Assembly (NCBI RefSeq): GCF_005938105.1
Contig: NZ_VCPE01000028.1
Location: 1 to 32,768, forward strand
DNA: 32,768 nt
Reading direction: 5' to 3'
Origin: Brucella haematophila
GTDB taxonomy: Bacteria > Pseudomonadota > Alphaproteobacteria > Rhizobiales > Rhizobiaceae
The translations under genes were made by a program, and so were the position numbers. Position 1 is the stretch's first letter; each line of letters begins with the position of its first letter. A model generated the notes under the pieces. It saw only the letters and a list, made by a program, of their open reading frames with translations. It was not told where the DNA came from and searched no databases. Positions 22,686 through 28,596 of this stretch are shown piece by piece.

Positions 22686-23014
22686 CTAACTTCCACGTAG
22701 GCCAGAAGGTCGTCTGCATCGATGCCAAGGTCGGCTTCGAGCAGTTCATCGAAATCCGGGAAGGCGAAGTTTACACCATTTCGTGGATAGGCCCGTTTGA
22801 ACATTACACGCAGGGCAACTACATCGGCGTTCGCCTTAAGGGCATTGATCGAGGCATCTGCCCGCAGTTCGGTTATGACAATCCGCCGTTCGCGGCGCGT
22901 CGGTTTCGCCCGCTTGTTCGCGATAAGCTGTCGGCGCTGCGCGGTCTGCTTGCGGGCGGGCCAGTAACTGAGAAGTTTGAAGAGCCGAAGCGGAAGGTGA
23001 GGGAAGAGGTATGA
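22682..23014 (+). CDS. Phage protein of unknown function, SH3/KOW-like start
   Basis: The 110 residues start MTNFHVGQKVVCIDAKVGFE and have LREGEVYTI-like IEIREGEVYTISWIG, YIGVRLKGID and FAARRFRPLV, a layout common among small phage proteins with a beta-barrel fold. The gene overlaps both neighbours by ATGA. The C-terminal 30 residues are charged. No biochemical role is known to me. Confidence 0.7.
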   Translation: MTNFHVGQKVVCIDAKVGFEQFIEIREGEVYTISWIGPFEHYTQGNYIGVRLKGIDRGICPQFGYDNPPFAARRFRPLVRDKLSALRGLLAGGPVTEKFEEPKRKVREEV

Positions 23015-23292
23015 GTTTCGTCGTCGACAGAACAGCGCCCATTTATGCCGACCTCAAGTTTAAATCAGTCACCTCCGACGGCGGCAGCACGAGCTATTAC
23101 GAGCTGCCTCCCCATGCGACCGAGCTAAACGACCTGATCGAGCACAAAGGCATGTCCTTTGCTCTCGGCAACATTTTCAAGGCTTGCTATCGGTTCGGCG
23201 AGAAAGACGCGGCCAGCCGAATGTATGATCTGAATAAGATCGTTTATTTTGCGGAGAGGCTTAAAAAAGTAGAGGAGAAGCGGGTCGCTTAG
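23011..23292 (+). CDS. DUF3310-like protein
   Basis: The 93-residue product contains YYELPPHATELNDLIEHKGM and SFALGNIFKACYRFGEKDAA, then DLNKIVYFAERLKKV. This is the pattern of the DUF3310 family (often labelled nucleotide-kinase-like) found in many phages near nucleotide or DNA metabolism genes. The ATG overlaps the upstream stop (ATGA). The first 30 residues are not part of the domain. Function unknown. Confidence 0.75.
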   Translation: MSFVVDRTAPIYADLKFKSVTSDGGSTSYYELPPHATELNDLIEHKGMSFALGNIFKACYRFGEKDAASRMYDLNKIVYFAERLKKVEEKRVA

Positions 23293-23437
23293 TGGTTTTC
23301 ATGGTTAAGTCAACAATGACGCTGTCTACCTCTTTTTTGGAGGCCCAATTATACCTTCGTTATACTGGACGTGGGATATTGCAATAAAATAGTTATTTGT
23401 TGCCATATTCCTTGGTTAACGAGAGGGGGAAAAGAAA

Positions 23438-23818
23438 ATGGACGCTGATTCAGAGTATGTTGGCGTAAATTTAGGATGGGCTGATAAAGATTGGGGGTTT
23501 AATGAGGGCGCTCAAGAGGCAATAAATCTTATAAATACTATAGTGTCCGCAGGGTATGCAAACCAAGTTAGCACAATTATAGGCGTTATAAATAATATAC
23601 CTGGTGGCTTGGGCGGAGCTATTGCTGGCAATACGTTGAAGCGCCCACCAATTATGGATGCGGCTAGAGGGCTTGTATTGGCCAATTCAGATCTAGCCGT
23701 GCAACTTGCTTTAACGTGTCAACACCATAACCCACCTGTTCGGAGTAAACTGGCGTCTTTGAGTAATCTGGTAGTGGAATATCTGAAAGGCAACATACCC
23801 AATCTATGGAACCATTAG
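23438..23818 (+). CDS. AT-rich orphan protein, unknown
   Basis: The 126-residue protein starts MDADSEYVGVNLGWADKDWG and includes a hydrophobic glycine-rich segment STIIGVINNIPGGLGGAIAG (about 45-64) and a soluble helical end. GAGAGGGGGAAAAG is a strong ribosome site. Base use is clearly more AT-rich (ATA, TTA, AAT codons) than neighbouring genes, a sign of recent transfer. A 145-bp AT-rich leader precedes it and TAGATTGC repeats follow. I do not recognise the family; membrane or toxin roles would be guesses. Confidence 0.65.
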   Translation: MDADSEYVGVNLGWADKDWGFNEGAQEAINLINTIVSAGYANQVSTIIGVINNIPGGLGGAIAGNTLKRPPIMDAARGLVLANSDLAVQLALTCQHHNPPVRSKLASLSNLVVEYLKGNIPNLWNH

Positions 23819-23822
23819 AGAT

Positions 23823-23866
23823 GCAATCTAGGTGATAGATTGCCAGGGTCGTTCAATAGATTGCCA
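23823..23866. repeat. TAGATTGC repeat cluster
   Basis: GCAATCTA (23823-23830) and TAGATTGC (23836-23843) form a perfect 8-bp inverted repeat with a 5-base loop. ATAGATTGCCA occurs at 23835-23845 and again at 23856-23866, 21 bp apart (about two helical turns). It lies 5 bp after the orphan gene. Confidence 0.7.
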
Positions 23867-24054
23867 ATGGCAGTCGGATCAGATAACCGAATTTTGTTAT
23901 TGAGCGAATTCGCGAAGCACGAGCGCACCTTTCACCAAAATGAAGGGTGCTGCCTGCTGCGCTGAATAACTAAGTTGCGGGAGTTTGCATGCGCCCGCGA
24001 GCGCAATTGCCTGCTCGGCCATTATCCTTCTGGATACGCCTACGCTTGCGGCTT

Positions 24055-24088
24055 AAAAAAGAACCCCGCAGCGAAAACCGCGCGGGGT
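24055..24088 (-). terminator. Intrinsic terminator, - strand (second of a tandem pair)
   Basis: ACCCCGC (24063-24069) pairs with GCGGGGT (24082-24088); on the - strand TTCTTTTTT follows. Confidence 0.65.
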
Positions 24089-24141
24089 CAAGCGACTGCG
24101 TCCCCTCTCCAAAAGGACAATCAAAATTTACCCTTCTGGTC

Positions 24142-24182
24142 AAAAAAAGTAAACCCCGGCAAGGTGGACGCCGTGCCGGGGT
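24142..24182 (-). terminator. Intrinsic terminator after the 24267-24491 gene
   Basis: ACCCCGGCA (24153-24161) pairs with TGCCGGGGT (24174-24182), 9 bp. A T7 tract follows after a short TTAC on the - strand. Confidence 0.65.
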
Positions 24183-24266
24183 CACGCAGGTTGGGTTTTC
24201 ATCGGTCTGAAAAGCCTGCGCAATTTATAATTTATGCGGACTAGATTAGTGGTCAAGCACAACCGA

Positions 24267-24491
24267 TCAATCGAAAAGCCTAGCCAATTCGGCCGAGCGC
24301 GTTGCCGTTATTTCTGGATCGTGGTTGCTTTCCTCGAAGATTCTCATCACGAGTCGGGCTAGTCGGTCCTTGTCCTCATGGGTGGAGGGGCATCGTTCAA
24401 GGAGATCGCAGCATTGGGTATATGCTTGCTGTAAAAGCTCCAGTTCGGTCGGGTTATATGTTCCCTGATAGTCTGCGGATCTGAACGGCAT
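24267..24491 (-). CDS. Small rhizobial-type protein, MPF family copy A
   Basis: The 74 residues start MPFRSADYQGTYNPTELELL and continue with QQAYTQCCDLLERCPSTHED and LARLVMRIFEESNHDPE. The layout (MPF start, NPTE helix, LE turn, LAR..MRIFE helix) is shared with the product of 25494-25787, and similar short proteins occur in many copies in Hyphomicrobiales. AAGGAG precedes the ATG. A - strand terminator lies downstream. Function unknown; probably a small helical regulatory or stress protein. Confidence 0.75.
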   Translation of the reverse strand: MPFRSADYQGTYNPTELELLQQAYTQCCDLLERCPSTHEDKDRLARLVMRIFEESNHDPEITATRSAELARLFD

Positions 24492-24591
24492 CGGTGGCTC
24501 CTTCTATGCAACCACAGCGCTCAGTTTTGGCAAATTTCAAGTGGTATTTTGCGTTCGAAAATCGGGTGCTTTAATTGTCGCATGGGCGCGG

Positions 24592-24627
24592 AAAAGTAAC
24601 CCCGGCTCCGAAGGGGGGGCGCCGGGG
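24592..24627 (-). terminator. Intrinsic terminator after the 53-residue ORF
   Basis: CCCCGGC (24600-24606) pairs with GCCGGGG (24621-24627); on the - strand a short T4 tract follows after TTAC. It begins right at the stop codon of the 24628-24789 frame. Confidence 0.6.
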
Positions 24628-24789
24628 CTACATACCAGTAGGGGTGTCAACAAAGCCAACCTGGTTTGTAGGGTCAGAAAGCCACTGATCGCGGTCCTGT
24701 GGCGCCCTAGATGCGTTAGCAAGTACCCGTGAAAAAATGGGGAACGTTTTATCACTCTCTTCGTTTTCACACTGCGAAGAAATTCCCAT
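24628..24789 (-). CDS. 53-residue hypothetical protein
   Basis: This frame (ATG 24789, TAG 24630-24628) encodes MGISSQCENEESDKTFPIFS, a middle part with RVLANASRAPQDRDQWLSDP and a tail TNQVGFVDTPTGM. The composition looks like a normal soluble protein rather than random translation, and a terminator hairpin starts immediately after the stop. The weak point is the lack of a clear ribosome site before the ATG. It is divergent from the CsbD gene, 18 bp away. Function unknown. Confidence 0.45.
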   Translation of the reverse strand: MGISSQCENEESDKTFPIFSRVLANASRAPQDRDQWLSDPTNQVGFVDTPTGM

Positions 24790-24807
24790 CGTTCAAAGGA
24801 TGAAGAG

Positions 24808-24999
24808 ATGAGCAGCACCACGGATAAAATTAAGGGAAAAGCCAATCAGGCCGGCGGAGCGATCAAGGAAGAAGCTGGCAAGCTTACAGGTAACCGAAAG
24901 GTTGAAGCAGAAGGTGCGGCCCAGAAGCTGAAGGGCAAGGCTCAGGAAGCCAAAGGCAAGGCAAAAGACGCCGTAAAGTCGGTTGTCGATAAAGCCTAA
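24808..24999 (+). CDS. CsbD-like stress protein
   Basis: The 63-residue highly charged protein starts MSSTTDKIKGKANQAGGAIK and repeats KLKGKAQEAKGKAKDAV, the classic CsbD pattern (four-helix, Lys/Ala/Gly rich). CsbD-like proteins are induced by general stress in many bacteria, but their biochemical role is unknown. AAAGGATGAAGAG precedes the ATG and a terminator follows at 25017. Being single and terminated, it looks like cargo expressed in the lysogen. Confidence 0.88.
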   Translation: MSSTTDKIKGKANQAGGAIKEEAGKLTGNRKVEAEGAAQKLKGKAQEAKGKAKDAVKSVVDKA

Positions 25000-25016
25000 G
25001 TAATTTGCCGCTAGTA

Positions 25017-25047
25017 TCTCCCTATCCTCTTGGGTGGGGAGATTTTT
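25017..25047 (+). terminator. Intrinsic terminator of the CsbD gene
   Basis: TCTCCC (25017-25022) pairs with GGGAGA (25037-25042) around a 14-base loop, followed by T5. Confidence 0.65.
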
Positions 25048-25082
25048 ATTGAACTCATTAAAAGCCCCGGCATACGGGATGG

Positions 25083-25131
25083 ATTAAAAAAGAGTAAACT
25101 CCAGTCGCATCCCAACGACACCGGAATTTAC
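25083..25131 (-). terminator. Intrinsic terminator after the second DUF982 gene
   Basis: On the - strand GTAAATTCCGGTGTCG and CGACTGGAGTTTAC pair imperfectly around an 8-base loop, then TCTTTTTTAA. It lies 43 bases after the stop at 25174. Confidence 0.6.
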
Positions 25132-25173
25132 GTCATCCAGACGTTTGTTTCGCCGCACTCGTTTGGATGAATA

Positions 25174-25422
25174 CTAAAGGTAGCTGGATGGCCTAATTGT
25201 CATGCCTGCCGCATTTGCTGCTTTGATAAAGGCGGCGCGCGGTGAACTTCGTTTTCCTTCTAGGTCAGCCAAACAAGCGCGGAGCGCAGATCGATATTCT
25301 TTTCCAATTGCATTTTCAGGCCAAGATTCAAGCAAGCATTCTGCCGCTCCAGCGGTGCTTGTTATAATGCGGTATTTACCTACTACGTAGATCTCTACGT
25401 CGACAGGATCACCCCAAGGCAT
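25174..25422 (-). CDS. DUF982 domain protein, second copy
   Basis: From ATG 25422 the 82-residue product has the full DUF982 pattern: PWGDPVDVEIYVVGKYRIIT, AAECLLESWPENAIGKEYRS, ALRACLADLEGK and RAAFIKAANAAGM. CGGAG lies before the ATG. An upstream TTG at 25497 is in frame, but it would place a terminator-like hairpin inside the coding part and adds residues outside the domain, so it is rejected. Distant copy of the 17216-17518 gene. Function unknown. Confidence 0.8.
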   Translation of the reverse strand: MPWGDPVDVEIYVVGKYRIITSTAGAAECLLESWPENAIGKEYRSALRACLADLEGKRSSPRAAFIKAANAAGMTIRPSSYL

Positions 25423-25434
25423 TGCACGCACTCC

Positions 25435-25469
25435 GAAAAAAGCCCCACCTGAGATAGTTACGGCGGGGC
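25435..25469 (-). terminator. Intrinsic terminator after the 25494-25787 gene
   Basis: GCCCCACC (25442-25449) pairs with GGCGGGGC (25462-25469) with one wobble on the - strand, followed by T6. It separates two small - strand genes. Confidence 0.65.
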
Positions 25470-25493
25470 CAAACTTGGTGTCATTGCTGCAAA

Positions 25494-25787
25494 TCAACTA
25501 TCCATCGGGACGTTTGTTCCCTCGGCCTTGTTCGAATTTGCCGGTATGGCACTGATATCGTGCCGTACTATATATCTTTGGTGAGCCAAGCGAGATGCTA
25601 GCTCGCATAATTGCGACTGGTCACGAAGACCATTCTGAAAGAGCATAATTATGCATGATGCGAGTTCTTGAGCAGAATAATTTCGGTCGCTTTCTTCGAG
25701 GATAATGGCTGAATTATTAAAACAGCTACGTAAGAAATTGACTTCATTAGGCATAAATATTCGGCTCGCTTCGTTAAAAAACGGCAT
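25494..25787 (-). CDS. Small rhizobial-type protein, MPF family copy B
   Basis: The 97-residue product starts MPFFNEASRIFMPNEVNFLR and has ILEESDRNYSAQELASCIIM and LFQNGLRDQSQLCELASRLA. It shares its helical layout and start with the 24267-24491 product, so the two are probably divergent paralogues. The last 25 residues are extra. AAAAGGAGG at spacing 6 before the ATG is a strong ribosome site. More AT-rich than copy A. Function unknown. Confidence 0.75.
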   Translation of the reverse strand: MPFFNEASRIFMPNEVNFLRSCFNNSAIILEESDRNYSAQELASCIIMLFQNGLRDQSQLCELASRLAHQRYIVRHDISAIPANSNKAEGTNVPMDS

Positions 25788-25882
25788 GTCAGCCTCCTTT
25801 TATTTATCAATCAATCGTACTCTGATTAGAAATATTAGATAGATAAATAATATCACTTAATATTACTTTATAAGTGGACCCG

Positions 25883-25920
25883 AAAATATTGAACCCCGCC
25901 AGCCGTTTAGCTGACGGGGT
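25883..25920 (-). terminator. Terminator-like hairpin after the SRAP operon
   Basis: ACCCCGCCAGC (25893-25903) pairs with GCTGACGGGGT (25910-25920) with one mismatch; on the - strand the tail CAATATTTT is only moderately T-rich. Confidence 0.5.
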
Positions 25921-25960
25921 ATGCGCCTGCCGAAGCGAGCCACGCCGTAAACAGGCGCAT
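25921..25960. repeat. 9-bp perfect inverted repeat
   Basis: ATGCGCCTG (25921-25929) and CAGGCGCAT (25952-25960) are separated by 22 bases. It directly adjoins the previous hairpin, so the - strand transcript could form two consecutive stems. No T tract of its own. Confidence 0.5.
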
Positions 25961-26007
25961 TCTGACATTCGTTGCAGCCCCTAACAGGTGAAACAACAGG
26001 TTGTTCC

Positions 26008-26289
26008 TCATTCTGCAGGATCAGTTCCTTTCACGCCGCGGTGCATGTTCTCAGCAACTATCCTGATTGCAGTCGCCGCTTCCTCCTCCGACCATCCGGC
26101 TTCTACAGCGTCCTGGATGAGTTCGGGCACACCTATCACCTGAGTGCGGGCTATGGCCGCAGTGACCTCTGCGTCTCTGGCGCCGGATACCACAGCTCGC
26201 TCGACCAGCTCCGCAATTCCTTGCGAAACCGCTTCTTGGCAGTCGATTTCACGATCTGGATAATCACTGGGTTGTTTTGGTCCGAACAT
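26008..26289 (-). CDS. Hypothetical helical protein downstream of SRAP
   Basis: From ATG 26289, preceded by GGGAGG at spacing 6, the product has 93 residues: MFGPKQPSDYPDREIDCQEA, then helices SQGIAELVERAVVSGARDAE and LIQDAVEAGWSEEEAATAIR. It starts 10 bases after the SRAP stop, so the two are co-transcribed. The internal two-helix unit looks duplicated (VERAVVSGARDAEV / IQDAVEAGWSEEEA). No family is recognised. A longer form from 26334 overlaps SRAP and is less likely. Confidence 0.65.
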   Translation of the reverse strand: MFGPKQPSDYPDREIDCQEAVSQGIAELVERAVVSGARDAEVTAAIARTQVIGVPELIQDAVEAGWSEEEAATAIRIVAENMHRGVKGTDPAE

Positions 26290-26299
26290 TAAATCCTCC

Positions 26300-26977
26300 C
26301 TAGAATAAACTCGCCTGTGCTTCCTTGTTGTCAATGCTTGGCGTTAGGTCGATCAGATCGGCGTCGGGCAGGGGCTTCTGCATGTCTTTGGCTTCATTCC
26401 ACGGAGCACGTAGCCACGTGTCTATCTCCTCCGTTGTGCGGAGAATGACTGGCATAGCCTTTGGATGAACGGGCCAAACAACACCATTCGCCTCGGTCGT
26501 AAGAAATGCAAAGATATCGATCTCGACCAGACCTTCTTTACGCTTTCGGATCGCCTTCCATCGCGTCCAAAGTCCGGCGAACGCAAACAAAGGCTTTTCC
26601 TCATTTAAAGCAAACCAGTGAGCGGTGAGCTTCCCTGTTTTCGGGTCGCGGACTTTACCGTACTCGCAAAATGAGGTGGCCGGGACGACGCAACGATGCT
26701 CGACGCCAAACCATGGCCGCCAATGCCCTGACTTGAGATTTCGTATGTTGGTGACGCCGCTGTCGACATCAGACTTCAACTTCTCTGGCGGTGTCGGCAT
26801 GCCCCATCGAAGTATCGCCAGTTCTGGCTCATCGCCTTTGACGTTTCTCATTACTGGCGCTGGATAGTCGGGGTAGATGTCCAATACCGGATTAATGCGG
26901 TTTGTCATATCCGAGAATTTCGGGAACAGGCGGCGCATGGCCTCATGGTTCGTCGTGATGTTGTATAGATTGCACAT
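26300..26977 (-). CDS. SRAP domain protein (SOS response-associated peptidase, YedK/HMCES type)
   Basis: The 225-residue protein has the SRAP hallmarks. Cys2 after Met (MCNLYN) is the catalytic nucleophile; TNIRNLKSG matches the Asn motif; CVVPATSFCEYGK carries the conserved Glu; and HPKAMPVIL carries the active-site His. SRAP enzymes crosslink to abasic sites in single-stranded DNA and shield them; Cys2 needs Met removal. Phage copies may protect replicating DNA or act on modified DNA. Length is typical. It precedes the 26289 gene in a two-gene unit. Confidence 0.9.
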   Translation of the reverse strand: MCNLYNITTNHEAMRRLFPKFSDMTNRINPVLDIYPDYPAPVMRNVKGDEPELAILRWGMPTPPEKLKSDVDSGVTNIRNLKSGHWRPWFGVEHRCVVPATSFCEYGKVRDPKTGKLTAHWFALNEEKPLFAFAGLWTRWKAIRKRKEGLVEIDIFAFLTTEANGVVWPVHPKAMPVILRTTEEIDTWLRAPWNEAKDMQKPLPDADLIDLTPSIDNKEAQASLF

Positions 26978-27096
26978 GCGCGCCTCCTCGCTTACAAGAA
27001 GGTAGGGCGCTTATTTTCTGCGTCCATACGTCGATGGAACATCACTGCGATAAGACAGTTACCTTAGACGATTGAACATGCCGAGGAGCCGGTCAA

Positions 27097-27366
27097 ATGA
27101 AATGGATAGCTGCAGCAGTTGGCCTCGTGATCGTGTCCAGCGCGTCATTTGCACAAGGATCTGGAGCGCCATCGCAATCTGGTGGGCAGGAACCTGAAGT
27201 GCCGGGTAACCCTCCAGCAGCACCGGGCCAGCCACCATCCGATCCAGACAGCACCCAAGTCCCGTCGTCGCAAAAGCAAGATCAGATACAGAAGCCGGAG
27301 ATAGACGCATGTTCTCCTGGGCAGGAAGCAAAAACCTGCGTTGAAAAGCAGCGTGGCACCAAGTAG
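27097..27366 (+). CDS. Secreted Pro/Gln-rich small protein
   Basis: The 89-residue protein has a signal peptide (MKWIAAAVGLVIVSSASFAQ, cleavage near residue 19-20). A low-complexity Pro/Gly/Ser/Gln mature part follows (PGNPPAAPGQPPSDPDSTQV), ending with two cysteines (DACSPGQEAKTCVEKQ) that could form a disulfide. GAGGAGCC lies before the ATG. It stands alone between convergent - strand genes. Function unknown. Confidence 0.65.
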   Translation: MKWIAAAVGLVIVSSASFAQGSGAPSQSGGQEPEVPGNPPAAPGQPPSDPDSTQVPSSQKQDQIQKPEIDACSPGQEAKTCVEKQRGTK

Positions 27367-27369
27367 CTC

Positions 27370-27555
27370 TTATTTGCGCCGTCCAGCCAAGGCTTCTTCG
27401 CCTTCCTGTTTATGCTCGCGGCAGAACCAGCGTTGGACAGTAGCGGTCTTGTAGCCGAATGATCCCCACGCTTTGCAGCCCTTCGCATCGCAGAAGTGCT
27501 CAAACAGCTTGTTGCCTTTGGCGCTGGGAGTTCGGTCGGTCTTGTATCCAGTCAT
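27370..27555 (-). CDS. Small zinc-finger-like phage protein
   Basis: The 61-residue product has FCDAKGCKAWGSFGYKTATV and RWFCREHKQE: two Cys pairs (C..GC and a final C-xx-H) as in small phage zinc-binding proteins with the CxxxGC...WGSFG pattern. It is the last gene of a five-gene - strand unit, 3 bases after the preceding stop, and ends 3 bases from the convergent secreted-protein gene. Role unknown, nucleic-acid binding inferred. Confidence 0.65.
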   Translation of the reverse strand: MTGYKTDRTPSAKGNKLFEHFCDAKGCKAWGSFGYKTATVQRWFCREHKQEGEEALAGRRK

Positions 27556-27558
27556 TCT

Positions 27559-27804
27559 CTATCTCGGTGGTTTTGTCACTCCGAACTGAGCATCGCCCTT
27601 GGCCGTGCAGGCCCGGCAACGCATTCGTCGGTGAAGATCAACAAAGTATGTATGTGTTCCGAACTTCCGCAGAATGATCCGTTTGTCGACCGATCCGATA
27701 TGACCGCAGCGGCAGCAATAACCGTACAGTTCGTACCAGCCAAACAAATCCATGATCCGCGTCGAGACCGGCATATCCATCAAGTAAGGTGGTCGAATCT
27801 TCAT
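27559..27804 (-). CDS. Zinc-ribbon-like phage protein
   Basis: The 81 residues include YCCRCGHIGSVDKRIILRKF and RRMRCRACTAKGDAQFGV: CxxC (CCRC) and a second CxxC (CRAC) about 38 residues apart, a zinc ribbon. The start overlaps the upstream stop by ATGA. Such proteins are common in alphaproteobacterial phages near integrase or early genes. Function unknown. Confidence 0.68.
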   Translation of the reverse strand: MKIRPPYLMDMPVSTRIMDLFGWYELYGYCCRCGHIGSVDKRIILRKFGTHTYFVDLHRRMRCRACTAKGDAQFGVTKPPR

Positions 27805-28097
27805 TTTTCAAAATACGTCTCCCATGGTTTGGAAGACTTATCGGCGGGGTCGTGCGGCTTGCCACCATAAAGGCGGATGAACTCTTTCTGTCCCTCCCGA
27901 GTGTTAAAGCGCGCAATGCTAAATCCCGTCAGATTGTGTTGGGCTCCACCCCAAAGCCGGTAGCCGCCCAATCTCTCTCGGTCGGTCAACATTTGAACCA
28001 GACGCATCCGATGCCATTCGGTAAGTAGAAGAACGACCTGAAATGGGTATTCCTTGTTGATCAGCGTTTTTGGCGGCTCACCGCGTGAACGGCTCAT
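27801..28097 (-). CDS. Small early phage protein, GGKP family copy A
   Basis: The 98 residues start MSRSRGEPPKTLINKEYPFQ and have LLLTEWHRMRLVQMLTDRER and REGQKEFIRLYGGKPHDPAD, ending WETYF. The end resembles the neighbouring 28114-28362 product (FMRRHGGKP...DKWERIV), so both may be related by duplication. It is in the same - strand unit; the ribosome site is weak. No function is known. Confidence 0.65.
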   Translation of the reverse strand: MSRSRGEPPKTLINKEYPFQVVLLLTEWHRMRLVQMLTDRERLGGYRLWGGAQHNLTGFSIARFNTREGQKEFIRLYGGKPHDPADKSSKPWETYFEK

Positions 28098-28113
28098 TTG
28101 GGAGACTCATTTC

Positions 28114-28362
28114 TTATCGCACAACGATTCTTTCCCACTTGTCGGCAGAAGCGGTGACACCAAAAGGCTTGCCGCCATGCCGACGCATGAAAGCGCTCAT
28201 GCACTTTTCAGTAGGGAAACTGAATACGCAGAAATCGATTCCGGACTTGCGGGCCATGCGATGAGGTAAGCGAGCGCCAAGGCGGTCGGCATCGCGATGC
28301 ACTTCGCGCCGGGCGCATTTCAGAGCGTAAGCTTCAGGAAGGGCGACTTGGAACGTTTTCAT
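28114..28362 (-). CDS. Small early phage protein, GGKP family copy B
   Basis: The 82-residue product starts MKTFQVALPEAYALKCARRE, with DRLGARLPHRMARKSGIDFC and a C-terminal CMSAFMRRHGGKPFGV, DKWERIVVR. Rhizobial phages carry such proteins in clusters of small genes. The ATG at 28362 overlaps the stop of the upstream gene (TGATG), so it is translationally coupled. A GTG one codon earlier is less likely. Function unknown. Confidence 0.65.
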   Translation of the reverse strand: MKTFQVALPEAYALKCARREVHRDADRLGARLPHRMARKSGIDFCVFSFPTEKCMSAFMRRHGGKPFGVTASADKWERIVVR

Positions 28363-28547
28363 CACGCTGCCCTCTTGAAGATGTCGGCGCGCTGGCCGTG
28401 TGTGACGGCAATGCGAGCGAGTTCAACTTCACGCGCCAGAAAGTCGCGGTCTTTCAGAAGCGCCTCAATGGCCGCGCGCACATCTCCCCTATGGTAGGCG
28501 AGTACCTGCTGAATTTCGTCTTCATAATTTTGCACAAGAGCGTTCAT
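28362..28547 (-). CDS. First gene of the LexA-box operon, small helical protein
   Basis: The 61-residue protein starts MNALVQNYEDEIQQVLAYHR and continues GDVRAAIEALLKDRDFLARE, VELARIAVTHGQR, an all-helical charged sequence. AGGAGGAAGCC precedes the ATG. It is the promoter-proximal gene of the five-gene - strand unit and starts 24 bases below a LexA-type box, so DNA damage may induce it. Function unknown. Confidence 0.68.
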   Translation of the reverse strand: MNALVQNYEDEIQQVLAYHRGDVRAAIEALLKDRDFLAREVELARIAVTHGQRADIFKRAA

Positions 28548-28570
28548 GGCTTCCTCCTGCTAATTTATAT

Positions 28571-28596
28571 GTTCCCATTTTGTTCTCATATAGAAC
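28571..28596. promoter_or_regulatory. LexA-type SOS box with a third half site
   Basis: GTTC-N7-GTTC spans 28571-28585 (GTTCCCATTTTGTTC), the known form of alphaproteobacterial LexA operators. A third, inverted half site GAAC (28593-28596) follows at the same 7-base spacing. The box covers the likely -10 of the - strand operon. No lexA gene is in the window, so the host LexA would be the binder. Confidence 0.7.

Larger units (their letters stand above)
23819..24266. other. 448-bp intergenic region with repeats and hairpins
   Basis: No convincing gene is seen. It contains the TAGATTGC repeats (23823-23866), a 10-bp stem hairpin at 23925-23950 (GCACCTTTCA, loop CCAAAA, TGAAGGGTGC) and two - strand terminators (24055-24088 and 24142-24182). 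Short frames on either strand here cross these hairpins and lack ribosome sites. Confidence 0.6.

Noticed and set aside
23823-23866. CRISPR-like or iteron array
   Set aside because: There are only three short TAGATTGC units and no regular spacers or replication gene nearby, so it is reported only as a repeat cluster.
23970-24244. Frames on both strands across the 24.0-24.2 kb hairpins
   Set aside because: They read through two terminators and lack ribosome sites; composition is Arg/Pro/Ser-rich.
24537-24845. 102-residue - strand frame over the CsbD start
   Set aside because: It overlaps CsbD coding sequence and runs through a terminator hairpin; the shorter 24628-24789 frame is more protein-like.
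25423-25497. TTG start of the second DUF982 protein overlapping the upstream stop
   Set aside because: It would code through a T6-tailed terminator hairpin and adds residues outside the domain; the ATG at 25422 has a GGAG site.
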